Positions 32,553 to 41,075 of a stretch of 64,000 nt of DNA are shown one piece after another. Source of the stretch: DATBVX01 sp963695985 (GTDB lineage Bacteria; Pseudomonadota; Gammaproteobacteria; Steroidobacterales; Steroidobacteraceae); assembly GCA_963695985.1 (NCBI GenBank), contig CAVOIC010000011.1, forward strand, positions 124,001 to 188,000, given 5' to 3'. The notes under the pieces are model-generated. The model did no database searches and was not told where the DNA came from. It saw only the letters and a program-made list of their open reading frames with translations. Position 1 is the first letter of the stretch; every line of letters begins with the position of its first letter. The translations under genes were made by a program, and so were the position numbers.

Positions 32553-34252
32553 AGGTCTTCCCCCGACAACTTCAAGCGCATGCACTTGCCGTTGACGATC
32601 TCGCCGAAGCGCACCCATTCGGGGTTGTGTTCCTCGTCGCGAAGATAAAAGAGCTCGCCGGCTGCCTCGAGCGGAATCACTCCGTCGAGCATCAGTCGAC
32701 CCTTGCGCAGCACGACGTGCAGGCTCGCGACCCAGGGATTTTCGTTGCGGTAGTGTCCAACGTAGCTCTCCCACTCCTTCGGGTAGGCGAATTCCGTCGG
32801 CCCCTGATAGGACGCATTGGCGTACCAGTCGCCGCCCCAGCCGGCCTCGACCACCGCACTCTTGGGATCCTCGGGGTCCTTGCGATCGAACACGAGCAGA
32901 AAGCGTTCAAATTCCGGATGGCGCACGATGAAGCGATCCGGTTCCGGGCTCCTCTCGATCGCAATTCGCGCGCCAGCCCGCAGCAGGAAGAGCTCGCGTC
33001 CGGCGGCGGCGAGCTCGAGCTTGCGCCCTGACGGGCTCGAGTAGCTACCGGCATAATCCGCGGCGTTGTCGATGCGTGTCGGCGGATTGGCCTCGGGGAT
33101 GGCTGGGAGCGAGGTGCGACCTTGTTGTGCTCGCATGAGTCGCACTGCGAACTGCACCACCGGCGTCGGGCGATAGCCCTGCTGCGCATTGATCGAGGCG
33201 AAGGCGCCGACTCCCGCCTCGAGATCCACGCAGATCGATGACATGAACGACACCATGCCGCCGGTGTGGCGAAGGATGGTTTGTCCATCGAGTTTGTCGA
33301 CAGCGATGCCGTAACCGTAACTCGCGGTAGGGCCAAACTCTTTAGCCTGGATGTGCGGCTGGGAGAGCAGCGCGAACTTTCCGCCGCTCAGCAGTCGACC
33401 GCGCGGTCCCGCCCCGTGATTCGCCAGCATGCGGATGTACAGCCCCATATCACGCGCCGTCGCGGCGATGCAGCCGTCCCCTTCCGTCAGGATGAGTGCG
33501 GGTGCTTCGCTCAGGCGCCCGCGACGCGGATAGGGCCGATCGTTCTGGAACACAGAATAGTTCTTGGCGAGGCGGTCGCGCATGTCGAGCGTAATCGCCG
33601 GCTCACTCTGGGTCATGCCGAGCGGCTCGACGATGCGCTTGCGGATGATCTCGGGAAGGTCGCGCCCATCGAGCGTCCAGGCGAGATGCCCCAATGCGAT
33701 GAAGGCCATGTTGTTGTAGTGAAAGTGCTCGCCGGGCGCGTGCGCGGCGCGGTGGCGCTGCGACGGATCGGAAGGAAACACCGGGAGCTGCATTCCCGGC
33801 AGACCCGAAGTGTGTGTCAGCAGATGGTGCGCCGTGATCGGGGCAAACGCGGAATCGATCCGGAACCAGGACAGGTACTCGACGATCGGCCGGTGCAGAT
33901 CCAGCTTGCCTTCATCGCACAGCTGCAGCAGGCAGATCGCGATGAAGGACTTGCTGATCGAACCGATCTGGAAGAGCTCCTCAGGGTTGAGCGCACGCTG
34001 TCGCTCGAGGTCGCTGAGGCCGTAGGTGGCGACTCGTTGCACCCCATCGCGATCTGCCAGCACCAGCGTCATGCCCGGCGAATTCATGTCGCGCATGTAC
34101 TGCTCGGCGAATTCGTCGAGGCGCTGGAAGATGCCTTCGTACTCGCCCCCCTTCCCCTGCGCGGAAGACTCGGCAATGAGGAAGCGGCTCGAGGTGGTAA
34201 GTGCCGCCGCGCTCACTCCAGCCTGCAGCACTTCGCGGCGATTGACGGGCAT
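32531..34252 (-). CDS. Tat-exported beta-lactamase-fold serine hydrolase
   Basis: 573 residues, class C beta-lactamase/DD-peptidase (esterase EstB-like) fold. N-terminal twin-arginine signal (NRREVLQAGVSAAAL). The nucleophile is S98-I-S-K101 in QIGSISKSFIA; the Tyr motif is plausibly in the FHYNNMAFIALGHL region (YNN); the C-terminal active site includes RHTGGMVSFMSSI. A C-terminal domain of about 190 residues (DFAGSY-like repeats: ADYAGSYSSPSGRKLEL, ESYVGHYRNENPWVASLHVV) is a lipocalin-like module often attached to such hydrolases. Substrate unknown. Overlaps the cytochrome gene. Confidence 0.87.
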   Translation of the reverse strand: MPVNRREVLQAGVSAAALTTSSRFLIAESSAQGKGGEYEGIFQRLDEFAEQYMRDMNSPGMTLVLADRDGVQRVATYGLSDLERQRALNPEELFQIGSISKSFIAICLLQLCDEGKLDLHRPIVEYLSWFRIDSAFAPITAHHLLTHTSGLPGMQLPVFPSDPSQRHRAAHAPGEHFHYNNMAFIALGHLAWTLDGRDLPEIIRKRIVEPLGMTQSEPAITLDMRDRLAKNYSVFQNDRPYPRRGRLSEAPALILTEGDGCIAATARDMGLYIRMLANHGAGPRGRLLSGGKFALLSQPHIQAKEFGPTASYGYGIAVDKLDGQTILRHTGGMVSFMSSICVDLEAGVGAFASINAQQGYRPTPVVQFAVRLMRAQQGRTSLPAIPEANPPTRIDNAADYAGSYSSPSGRKLELAAAGRELFLLRAGARIAIERSPEPDRFIVRHPEFERFLLVFDRKDPEDPKSAVVEAGWGGDWYANASYQGPTEFAYPKEWESYVGHYRNENPWVASLHVVLRKGRLMLDGVIPLEAAGELFYLRDEEHNPEWVRFGEIVNGKCMRLKLSGEDLWRVATP

Positions 34253-34299
34253 TGGCGATTGTCGTCAGGGCTCGGCGCGCCGCGCAAGAGTCCCGTGCC

Positions 34300-34767
34300 T
34301 CATCGAACCTCGAACACTGCTTCGACCTCGACCGCCACGTCGTATGGCAGGGCACTGACACCAACCGCCATGCGGGCATGTCGTCCGGCCTCACCGAAGA
34401 TTTTCACGAAGACATCGGAGGCGCCGTTTATTACCTGCGATTGTCCGGCAAAGTCAGGCACGCAATTGACGTATCCGGCGATGCGCACGCAACGCACGAC
34501 ACGATCCAGATCACCATCGAGCGCCGCCCGCGCGTGCGCGATCACGTTGAGTGCACACAAGCGCGCCGCCTGTAGCCCTTCGCCCACCTGATACTCTCGC
34601 CCGAGCTTGCCGATGAAGCGTCGTTCCCCATTCCACTGCGATAGCTGCCCGGTGACGAACAGCAGGTTGCCGGTGCGCACGCAGGGCACGTAATTCGCGC
34701 CCGGCTTGCTGGGCTGAGGCAGCTCGATTCCAAGTTCCTTCAGTCGCTTGTCCATCTCACTTTGCAT
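34300..34767 (-). CDS. RidA/YjgF-family protein
   Basis: 155 residues. Family features: GANYVPCVRTGNLLFVTGQLSQWNGERRFIGKLGREYQVGEGLQAARLCALNVIAHARAALDGDLDRVVRCVRIAGYVNCVPDF. Members deaminate reactive enamine/imine intermediates or have lost that role; this one has the longer 'TdcF/YER057c-like' layout with a conserved Arg in CVRIAGYVN. Start ATG 34767 has GGTGG upstream; GTG 34776 is the alternative. It stands between the serine hydrolase and the VOC gene on the minus strand. Confidence 0.87.
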   Translation of the reverse strand: MQSEMDKRLKELGIELPQPSKPGANYVPCVRTGNLLFVTGQLSQWNGERRFIGKLGREYQVGEGLQAARLCALNVIAHARAALDGDLDRVVRCVRIAGYVNCVPDFAGQSQVINGASDVFVKIFGEAGRHARMAVGVSALPYDVAVEVEAVFEVR

Positions 34768-34785
34768 ACACGCCACCGTTGAAGC

Positions 34786-35241
34786 TCAGGCCCACGACTG
34801 CAATTCGATGATGTTCCCTTCCGGATCGGTGACGTAGCACCAGGTGACGCGCGCCCCCGCCGCAGTCGTGAGTGTCACGATGTCACCGACCCCCTTGCCG
34901 CCTGCCGCGAGCACCGCGCGTTGCGCGGCGGGGACCGAGGCGACCTCAAAGGCGATGTGCGCGAATCCGGGACGATTCACGGCCGGAGTCGGCCCCTCGG
35001 CAGCGCGCGAATAGCTGTAGATCTCGAGCGTCGGTCCCGCCGGCCCGTGGCCCGGCAGGCGCAGATGCATGCCGCGCAGCGATGAGCCGCGGACGCCCGT
35101 GCCCGCCTCGAGTGCGGGCCCCGAGTAGTTGCGCTCGGGTGGCACGAAGACGCAGCCGAACACGGACTCGTAAAACTTCACCAGCGAGCGCCAGTCGCGG
35201 GCAATCAGGTTGGTGTGAACGTAGCGGACGCCGTCGATCAC
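34786..35241 (-). CDS. VOC (glyoxalase/bleomycin-resistance/dioxygenase) family protein
   Basis: 151 residues. Two beta-alpha-beta-beta-beta modules: YVHTNLIARDWRSLVKFYESVFGCVFVPPERN with a metal-ligand His early, LEIYSYSR with a Glu ligand, PGFAHIAFEVASVPAAQRAVLAAGGK, and VTDPEGNIIELQSW at the end with the last Glu ligand. Two His and two Glu in these positions fit a metal-dependent VOC protein, but the reaction is unknown. Start GTG 35241 overlaps the upstream CPBP stop (GTGA). Confidence 0.87.
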   Translation of the reverse strand: MIDGVRYVHTNLIARDWRSLVKFYESVFGCVFVPPERNYSGPALEAGTGVRGSSLRGMHLRLPGHGPAGPTLEIYSYSRAAEGPTPAVNRPGFAHIAFEVASVPAAQRAVLAAGGKGVGDIVTLTTAAGARVTWCYVTDPEGNIIELQSWA

Positions 35242-36011
35242 TTGCTTGCCTCACGCGTACCTGTCCACCACCACCACAGCGCCGCTGCAAACAGAATGTT
35301 CAAAGCGAGGCCCAGCACTCCGACTTCCGGTCCGAACACCGCCGTGTTCTTCACGCCCAGGGCGCCGACCTTGCCGCCAAATCCATACAGGACATATGCG
35401 CCGCCATTCCACACACCGTGGCTCACACTGGAGACGATCACCGAACCGGAGAGCGCTCGCAGCAGGCCCCACACCGCGCCCATGACGGCAGCATTGGCCA
35501 TGAATACTGCAATCTGCGCCTGGGGCAGGTCAAAGCCCGTGTCCAGCGTTACCGCCGACAGGTGCCACAGCGCGAACGCAATGCTCGTCCAGAGCAGAGC
35601 ACTTGCGACCGTCTGGCCACGGCGAGTAAGAGCGGACCACAGCCAGCCCCTGAAGAACCCTTCCTCGGTGATGATGGCGACGAGAATCGTCGAGGCTGTG
35701 ACGAGCGCAAAGTTCAGGCGCGCCTTCGGCCAGTCCGTCTGCGCCACGTCGGCGGCGCCTGCGGCCGTCACTATTACGGTAACTGCGCCGAGCACGAGAA
35801 TCGGATAGAGAACGGCGAGCCCGTAATCGTGTAGCCGTCCCCACACGAACCCCATGCTCTGTCGCGAGTGCAGCTCGAGGTACCAGAAGAGAAGCATCAA
35901 CGGACACAGCGGTAATGCGCTGTACGCGGACAAGCCGTTGGCATCCATCGTCGTCGTGATGGCGATGGCGAGAAGCACACCGAGCAACGGCAGCACTAAC
36001 GAACGTGCCAT
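35238..36011 (-). CDS. CPBP-family intramembrane metalloprotease
   Basis: 257 residues with several transmembrane helices. The CPBP (CAAX protease / bacteriocin-processing) motifs are EEGFFRGWLW (motif 1, Glu-Glu and Arg), FALWHLSAV (motif 2 His) and SVSHGVWN (motif 3 His/Asn). Such proteins cleave or process membrane peptides or help bacteriocin immunity. ATG 36011 is preceded by AAGGGG; the frame is open upstream without homology. Followed by the VOC gene. Confidence 0.83.
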   Translation of the reverse strand: MARSLVLPLLGVLLAIAITTTMDANGLSAYSALPLCPLMLLFWYLELHSRQSMGFVWGRLHDYGLAVLYPILVLGAVTVIVTAAGAADVAQTDWPKARLNFALVTASTILVAIITEEGFFRGWLWSALTRRGQTVASALLWTSIAFALWHLSAVTLDTGFDLPQAQIAVFMANAAVMGAVWGLLRALSGSVIVSSVSHGVWNGGAYVLYGFGGKVGALGVKNTAVFGPEVGVLGLALNILFAAALWWWWTGTREASK

Positions 36012-36066
36012 TGTTAATCCCCTTGTCGCGCAGCCGCGCCGTGAATCAGTCGCAAGCGCAGACGAT

Positions 36067-36915
36067 CTACTGCGATTCGACGCGCATCGATTCGTCCAGA
36101 AACGCGAACACATCGGGCTCCCACGTGGCAACGCCCAGGTAGACAAGATCGTGCCCCTCTGCTGCTGTCTTGCCGACTGCGGGGTAGATCATCACGCGGT
36201 GCGGTTTGCCGAGTCGAGCCATTTCGGCGCCCAGCACTTTCGCGGGCGCAACCGAGTAATCGTTCGCGGCATGGATGAAGAATACCGGCGCGGTGATACG
36301 GTCTACGGCAGCGAGAAGTCGCGCTCGCAGTGCGGGCGAGTCACTCCAGCTCCTGGCGCCGCCGGCGAAATCAATGACCGCCCCTACACGCCGATCACGC
36401 TCCGCCGCCACCAACGAGAGCATCCCGCCGAACGAATGCCCGGCGACCACGACGCGACGAGCATCGACATCGGAGCGTTCGCGCAGGAATGCGAGACCAG
36501 CGAGCACATCACTCAGCTGGTCCGTCTCCAACAGGCGAAGCTGTAACTCGTTGCGTGCCTCTGGTCCGTGCAACGCTGCTTCCCGGTCCATCAGGTCGGC
36601 GGATGACGTGCCCTGGTCTGCGGACAAGCCAGCGCCTCGCCGGTACAGAAACAGGAACACGTAGCCATGCTTCGCGAAGAGGGGTCCGAGAGTGGCGGGT
36701 TTGTCGGGTTCCATCGTGGGTCCGCTGCCGTGGGTGAACAGCACAGCCGGGAATGGCGCGTGGCCCGAGGGGCGCCACAATAGCGCGTGCAGTGTGACCG
36801 CACCGTCGTGCACCGAGACGGTTTCCGGAGCAATGCTGACCTCGCCCGCGCCCGCTGTCGCATGAGCCAGCATCAACGCGATCGCGAGCAACGGTGCGCA
36901 GCTCATTGCTGGCAA
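36067..36915 (-). CDS. Exported alpha/beta hydrolase (dienelactone-hydrolase-like)
   Basis: 282 residues with a predicted signal peptide (CAPLLAIALMLAHATAGAGE). FPAVLFTHGSGPTMEP provides the oxyanion loop, RRVVVAGHSFGGMLSL the nucleophile Ser in GHSFGG, INFIDFAGG-like core, IHAANDYSVAP an Asp and GHDLVYLG a His. Activity is esterase/carboxymethylenebutenolidase-like but unassigned. TTG 36915 has GAGGG four to five bases upstream; ATG 36906 is the alternative. Nearest neighbour is the DUF3303 gene seven bases upstream. Confidence 0.8.
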   Translation of the reverse strand: MPAMSCAPLLAIALMLAHATAGAGEVSIAPETVSVHDGAVTLHALLWRPSGHAPFPAVLFTHGSGPTMEPDKPATLGPLFAKHGYVFLFLYRRGAGLSADQGTSSADLMDREAALHGPEARNELQLRLLETDQLSDVLAGLAFLRERSDVDARRVVVAGHSFGGMLSLVAAERDRRVGAVIDFAGGARSWSDSPALRARLLAAVDRITAPVFFIHAANDYSVAPAKVLGAEMARLGKPHRVMIYPAVGKTAAEGHDLVYLGVATWEPDVFAFLDESMRVESQ

Positions 36916-36921
36916 TATCCC

Positions 36922-37197
36922 TCAGGACGCCTCGCTTGCGATGGCCCGTGCCGCCTCTGCCGAGGTTCGCACAGGAATGACTTCGAACCGGACCAGATCG
37001 CTCCAGGCCTTGATCCACTCGTCAAACAACGCTGCATCGTCGGTGCGCATGAGCTGGAAACAGCGCGAGTACTGAAGATCCACCCAGCTGTCCACGTATT
37101 CCAGTCCGGCGGGCAGTTGCCGTCCACGATCGCGGGCCCGCCGATAGATCTCGGCTGCGGCGCCGGGGTTGTAGTGCTCAACGACCATGTAGAGCAT
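36922..37197 (-). CDS. DUF3303 family protein
   Basis: 91 residues that match DUF3303 throughout: MLYMVVEHYNPGAAAEIYRRARDRG, LPAGLEYVDSWVDLQYSRCFQLMRTDDAALFDEWIKAWSDLVRFEVIPV. A small ferredoxin-like fold protein of unknown function, related in shape to dimeric alpha/beta-barrel proteins. Seven bases upstream of the hydrolase gene and on the same strand, likely cotranscribed. Confidence 0.85.
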   Translation of the reverse strand: MLYMVVEHYNPGAAAEIYRRARDRGRQLPAGLEYVDSWVDLQYSRCFQLMRTDDAALFDEWIKAWSDLVRFEVIPVRTSAEAARAIASEAS

Positions 37198-37312
37198 GGT
37201 TACGATCTCGCAGGTTGCTGCATGCCATTCTCAGAGGACCGGGCGCGTATCAGTCGACTTCTCACAAGATCCTCCCGAGCACCCGCGCGCTTGCGGCCCG
37301 CCGTTTCCAGGC

Positions 37313-37756
37313 TCAGTAGAACCATCCTGCCCTGAAGGACACGCCGATGACCACAAACAGGACGGAAACCACGGAAACAGGGACGATGTGCCAGGCCAGG
37401 GACCCCAGATTCTCTTGCGACAGCCGCGGAATGATCCGCAACCGAGCGTCAGCCGCGAGAGCCAGCGTTACTGCCAGGAGAACGAGCTTGGCGCCGATCA
37501 AGCGTGCAACTGGATCATCGAAGGCAAACCATCGACTCACGTCTGGCACCAATCGATGTGCAAGCCATAGTCCCGTCGCAACCTGAATCAACAGGGCAGG
37601 TATCCCGATCCGTTCGTAGGCCGACTCGAACCGCAACAGTTCGGAAGGAGATTTCTCCTTGAGTATTCGCGGCAGGACGGTCAGCGCCAGCACCAGGTGA
37701 CCGCCAGTCCAGACTGTCGCTGCCAGAACGTGCAGTAGTAGAAGAACGCCGTACAT
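37313..37756 (-). CDS. CopD-like small integral membrane protein
   Basis: 147 residues with four hydrophobic helices: MYGVLLLLHVLAATVWTGGHLVLALTVLP (His-containing, TM1), IPALLIQVATGLWLAHRLVP, LIGAKLVLLAVTLALAADARLR and HIVPVSVVSVLFVVIGVSFRAGWFY. The LLHVLAATVWTGGH pattern is that of the CopD/YcnJ copper-export or DUF2269-like membrane family, with His residues that may bind metal or heme. Function uncertain. It lies six bases downstream of the AraC-type regulator gene. Confidence 0.7.
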   Translation of the reverse strand: MYGVLLLLHVLAATVWTGGHLVLALTVLPRILKEKSPSELLRFESAYERIGIPALLIQVATGLWLAHRLVPDVSRWFAFDDPVARLIGAKLVLLAVTLALAADARLRIIPRLSQENLGSLAWHIVPVSVVSVLFVVIGVSFRAGWFY

Positions 37757-37762
37757 AGCTCG

Positions 37763-38596
37763 CTAGGTCTTGAGCGGAATCCAGAGTTCCAACCCGCCTT
37801 CGCCGCTGACTGGATCGAATTCCTCGCCGTAGCGCTCGAAGAACGGTGCATCCGCCACCTGGTGCCCTGATTCCGGCAGCCACCGGTTCCAGATCGTATT
37901 CCAGGTGCGGCGAATCGCGGAGATGTGAGCCCGATGAGAAAACACCACGTAGCGTTGCGCGGGTATCCGCATGCGGCCGAGTTCGGCGGGGAGCCGGTTG
38001 AAATCGGTCACCTCGGTGCCGCAGATGTAGTCGAAGTTGCTCGAGTCATCGAAGTTGCAGCACACGCCGTAAGCGACACGGCCGATCTGGCCGGGTACCT
38101 TCCCAAGGTACGGAGCAAAGCGTTGCCACTGCGCAGGAATTCCAGCAATGCCCTCACCGTTGTACCGCTCTCCGAGTCCGGCAATGAGCAGTGCCTTACC
38201 ATTTTCGAATCGTGCGGGCTCCAGATCTGCAATGAGTGTCTCGTCCATCTTGATCGGCTCCATGAGGTGAATGTTGTCCACGTGGCCCTGCGCTCGAACG
38301 ACTTCGGGGGTCAGACCGAACTGGTCGCGAAACGCTCGGGTAAATGCCTCATGAGAGCCGTACCCCGCCTCGAGGGCGACGGTGAGAATATCTGGTGCGC
38401 CATTGGACAACCATCGGGCGGCTTCGGTGAGACGTCGACCGCGCAGGTACTGCGTGATCGAATAGCCTGTCGCTGCACCGAATGCGCGCGACAGGTGGAA
38501 ACGCGAGACACCGGCGACGTTCGCGATCTCGTCCAGGGAAACATCCCGCGTGAAGTGGCTCTCGACGTACCAGAGTGCTCTGCCAGCGGGGTTCAT
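37763..38596 (-). CDS. AraC-family regulator with GyrI-like ligand-binding domain
   Basis: 277 residues. N-terminal AraC HTH pair: ALWYVESHFTRDVSLDEIANVAGVSRFHLSRAFGAATG and IDILTVALEAGYGSHEAFTRAFRDQFGLTPEVVRA. The rest is a GyrI-like effector domain (DETLIADLEPARFENGKALLIAGLGERY, RVAYGVCCNFDD, YICGTEVTDFNRLPAELGRMRIPAQRYVVFSHRAHISAI), as in the MarA/Rob/SbmC-type regulators. Target is probably the CopD-like gene immediately downstream. ATG 38596 has no better rival. Confidence 0.88.
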   Translation of the reverse strand: MNPAGRALWYVESHFTRDVSLDEIANVAGVSRFHLSRAFGAATGYSITQYLRGRRLTEAARWLSNGAPDILTVALEAGYGSHEAFTRAFRDQFGLTPEVVRAQGHVDNIHLMEPIKMDETLIADLEPARFENGKALLIAGLGERYNGEGIAGIPAQWQRFAPYLGKVPGQIGRVAYGVCCNFDDSSNFDYICGTEVTDFNRLPAELGRMRIPAQRYVVFSHRAHISAIRRTWNTIWNRWLPESGHQVADAPFFERYGEEFDPVSGEGGLELWIPLKT

Positions 38597-38635
38597 ACCA
38601 GCTCTCTAATCGGCACGTCTTAGATATAGCCGGTT

Positions 38636-40402
38636 TCAGTGGCGCTCACTTGATCGGGCTTGCGGATGCGACATGTCCGGCGCCAATCCCAAGACCTCGA
38701 CGACCTCGATGGGTTGCTTCTTGCCTTTCACGGGCAGCGTGGCAGTGCGACCGAGGACGAACTCCGGGCCAAGCCGTGCGGATATTTCGCTTGAGACGAG
38801 GACGGTGGCGTGCACGTCCTTGGTGAGTGTCTCGACGCGACTGGCGAGGTTGACCGGATCGCCGACGACGCCGTATTCCACGCGACTGTCCGGCCCAATC
38901 AGGCCGGCAACCACTGCGCCGCTGTGAATCCCAACGCCAATCTCGAGCGGCGCAACGCCTTGCTTGCCCAGGAGCTCGTTCAGTCCCGAGAGGCGTTTGA
39001 CGATCCCGAGCGCCGCACGTACCGCCCGTTCCGGGTGATCCGCATGCGCCTGGGGCGCGCCAAACAGCGCCATCACCCCATCGCCCACGAACTGCTTGAC
39101 GACCCCGCCTTCGGCTTCAACGGCTGCAACCACTTCGGTGAAGAACTGATTGAGCAGCCTGAGCAGCGCGCCCGGGTCGAGTTTCTCGCTCAGGCTGGTG
39201 AAGCCGCGGATGTCCTGAAACAGGATGCTGACCTCGCGCCGCTCTCCCTCGAGTGGCACGCGACCGCTGAGCACCGCCTCGGCGACGTCGCGCGAGACGA
39301 AGCGGCCAAAGGTATCTTTGATGTGCTCGCGCTCCTGCAGTCCTCCGACCATCTCGTTGAACGACTTGGCGAGAAAGCCGATTTCATCGTCCCGTGCAAT
39401 CTGCGAGCGGTAGCCGAGGTTGCCCCTGAGGATCTCGCGCATTCCGCCCACCAGCGTCTGCAGCGGGGAAGTAATGCCCCGCGCAAGACCGACGCCAATC
39501 AGCAGCGCGATCAACAGCGCTGCCGAACCGATCGCGGCGATCTGCCGCTGCAAGGCGCGAAGTGGTGCGAGCGCCTTGTCATAGGAGCCCTGCACCAGCG
39601 CATAGAGCGGCTGTGCCAGGCGCGCATGAATGGGAACGACAAGCGCGAGAAAGCGCTCACTCGCAACCGTGAGGAGCGCCGTCCTCTGCGCAGCCTGAGC
39701 GTCGAGCAACGCAGAGCGATGCTCACCCGCGGGCACTGATCGATCGCGAACCGGCGCGGGCCACGAGGATGCAAAGATCCGATCCTGCGTGAGGAACGAG
39801 ATGTCCGCTCCGGTCGCGAGCTTAAGGCGCTTCGCCAACACGTCGTCGATTGGCTGCCCGAGCAGGAGGAACCCGATCACATCGGGACCGAACACCGGAA
39901 CCGCGACGAGTTGAAACAGCACGCCGTCCACCTCGGCGATCGCCCCGGCTGCCTGCTGTGATTCGAGCGCCTCCTTGAGCGGGGAGAATTCTGCAAGCGA
40001 ACGGTGGCCCTGTCGCGTAACGCCCGAATTGGCGAGCAGCACGCCCGCTTCGTCGGTGATCCAGATTAGCTCTACGCCGATGCGACTTTGATAACTCAAG
40101 GCCGCGGAGGCGAGTGTCGCCCGGTCGTAGGTAGCCGGGTCGAAGTGCGTCGCGATGACGCGCTTCAGAGCGAAATCGCTGGCGAGCAGAATGGAGTTCG
40201 TCTCGAGCCGGGCGGCGCGTTCAGTCATCAGGCCGTCGAAGACCTGTCCGGTCGTGAGCAGTTCGGCATTGAGTGTACGTTGGGTTTCGCGGCTCACGAC
40301 CCATTGAGTGAGAGCCAGGGTCGCGATCAATACGAGCAGCAGCAGCGCGGAAAACGCGACGAAAATCTTGGTGCGCAGGCGACTGCGCCCCCACCACCTC
40401 AT
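38636..40402 (-). CDS. Membrane-anchored class III adenylate cyclase with periplasmic sensor and HAMP
   Basis: 588 residues (591 if ATG 40411). Numbered from the longer start: TM1 about 15-37, a periplasmic Cache-like sensor 38-292, TM2 293-310, HAMP 311-363, catalytic domain 392-560. Catalytic residues are all present: metal-binding D400 (LFQDIRGFTS) and D444 (FVGDGVMALFG), base-selective K439 and D518 (YGVVGDPVN), and N521/R525. Lys and Asp at the base-recognition positions favour ATP, hence cAMP. ATG 40402 overlaps the cupredoxin stop as ATGA and has GGGAT upstream; 40411 is in frame. Downstream of the barrel and cupredoxin genes and divergent from a Crp regulator. Confidence 0.88.
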   Translation of the reverse strand: MRWWGRSRLRTKIFVAFSALLLLVLIATLALTQWVVSRETQRTLNAELLTTGQVFDGLMTERAARLETNSILLASDFALKRVIATHFDPATYDRATLASAALSYQSRIGVELIWITDEAGVLLANSGVTRQGHRSLAEFSPLKEALESQQAAGAIAEVDGVLFQLVAVPVFGPDVIGFLLLGQPIDDVLAKRLKLATGADISFLTQDRIFASSWPAPVRDRSVPAGEHRSALLDAQAAQRTALLTVASERFLALVVPIHARLAQPLYALVQGSYDKALAPLRALQRQIAAIGSAALLIALLIGVGLARGITSPLQTLVGGMREILRGNLGYRSQIARDDEIGFLAKSFNEMVGGLQEREHIKDTFGRFVSRDVAEAVLSGRVPLEGERREVSILFQDIRGFTSLSEKLDPGALLRLLNQFFTEVVAAVEAEGGVVKQFVGDGVMALFGAPQAHADHPERAVRAALGIVKRLSGLNELLGKQGVAPLEIGVGIHSGAVVAGLIGPDSRVEYGVVGDPVNLASRVETLTKDVHATVLVSSEISARLGPEFVLGRTATLPVKGKKQPIEVVEVLGLAPDMSHPQARSSERH

Positions 40403-41061
40403 TGATCCCATCGGGACCCGCGCAGTGCCGGGCGCGGCTTGATAGGCGCAAGCGAAAGATGGAAGGTGATCTCGAGATCAGTGCCCGCGACCTGCACGCG
40501 TTGCTCGGTGCTCTCGAGCTTCTCCTCGCTCTGTGCGTGCCACGCAGCCAGCGTGTACGGGCCCGGCGGCAGGCCGATCAGCTTGAACCTTCCGTCCGCG
40601 TCGGTCTTCGCGAAGTGTGGAGTGGGAAGGACGAGGATGATCGCCGACATCCAGTCGTGGATGTTGCAACCCACCTTGACCACGCCCACTTTGTCGAACA
40701 GCACGGGCGGAGCACCCTCACCCTTGTATAGCGGCAGCTCGAAGGTCTTGGTGCGCGAAAAAGAGTAGACGTGGTGACGAATCTGGTCGCGATTGGGGAA
40801 GCGTACCTGCGTGCCGACGACGATCGGCAGCACGCCCGGTACGAAGGTCTTGTTGATCTGATCCATCGTCGCGGTTGCCGTTGCGCCGGAGACCTTCGTT
40901 TCAGAGTCCGAGGGCGATTGCACGAACACCACAGCCTGAGCGATGCCCTGGCCATCGGTGCCGAGCACGCGTCCAGACACCGTGGCTCCGGCCGCGAGCG
41001 ACGCGGCGATGGGCAGTACTGCGAGCACAGGACAGAGCGCGTGGAGCTTGAATGAGTACAC
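40399..41061 (-). CDS. Periplasmic cupredoxin-domain protein ('methylamine utilization protein'-like)
   Basis: 220 residues. Signal peptide about 1-25 (FKLHALCPVLAVLPIAASLAAGA), then a cupredoxin-like domain with candidate type I copper ligands H97, C132, H135 and M138 (RHHVYSF and GCNIHDWMSA) in the usual H...C-x2-H-x2-M arrangement. A C-terminal segment (TDADGRFKLIGLPPGPYTLAAW) resembles a carboxypeptidase regulatory-like beta domain. Start GTG 41061 gives the signal peptide at residue 1; it lies 14 bases after the barrel gene stop. Such proteins are often annotated as methylamine utilization proteins without evidence; no methylamine genes are present. Confidence 0.82.
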   Translation of the reverse strand: MYSFKLHALCPVLAVLPIAASLAAGATVSGRVLGTDGQGIAQAVVFVQSPSDSETKVSGATATATMDQINKTFVPGVLPIVVGTQVRFPNRDQIRHHVYSFSRTKTFELPLYKGEGAPPVLFDKVGVVKVGCNIHDWMSAIILVLPTPHFAKTDADGRFKLIGLPPGPYTLAAWHAQSEEKLESTEQRVQVAGTDLEITFHLSLAPIKPRPALRGSRWDQ

Positions 41062-41075
41062 GGTGCAGCCTGCAA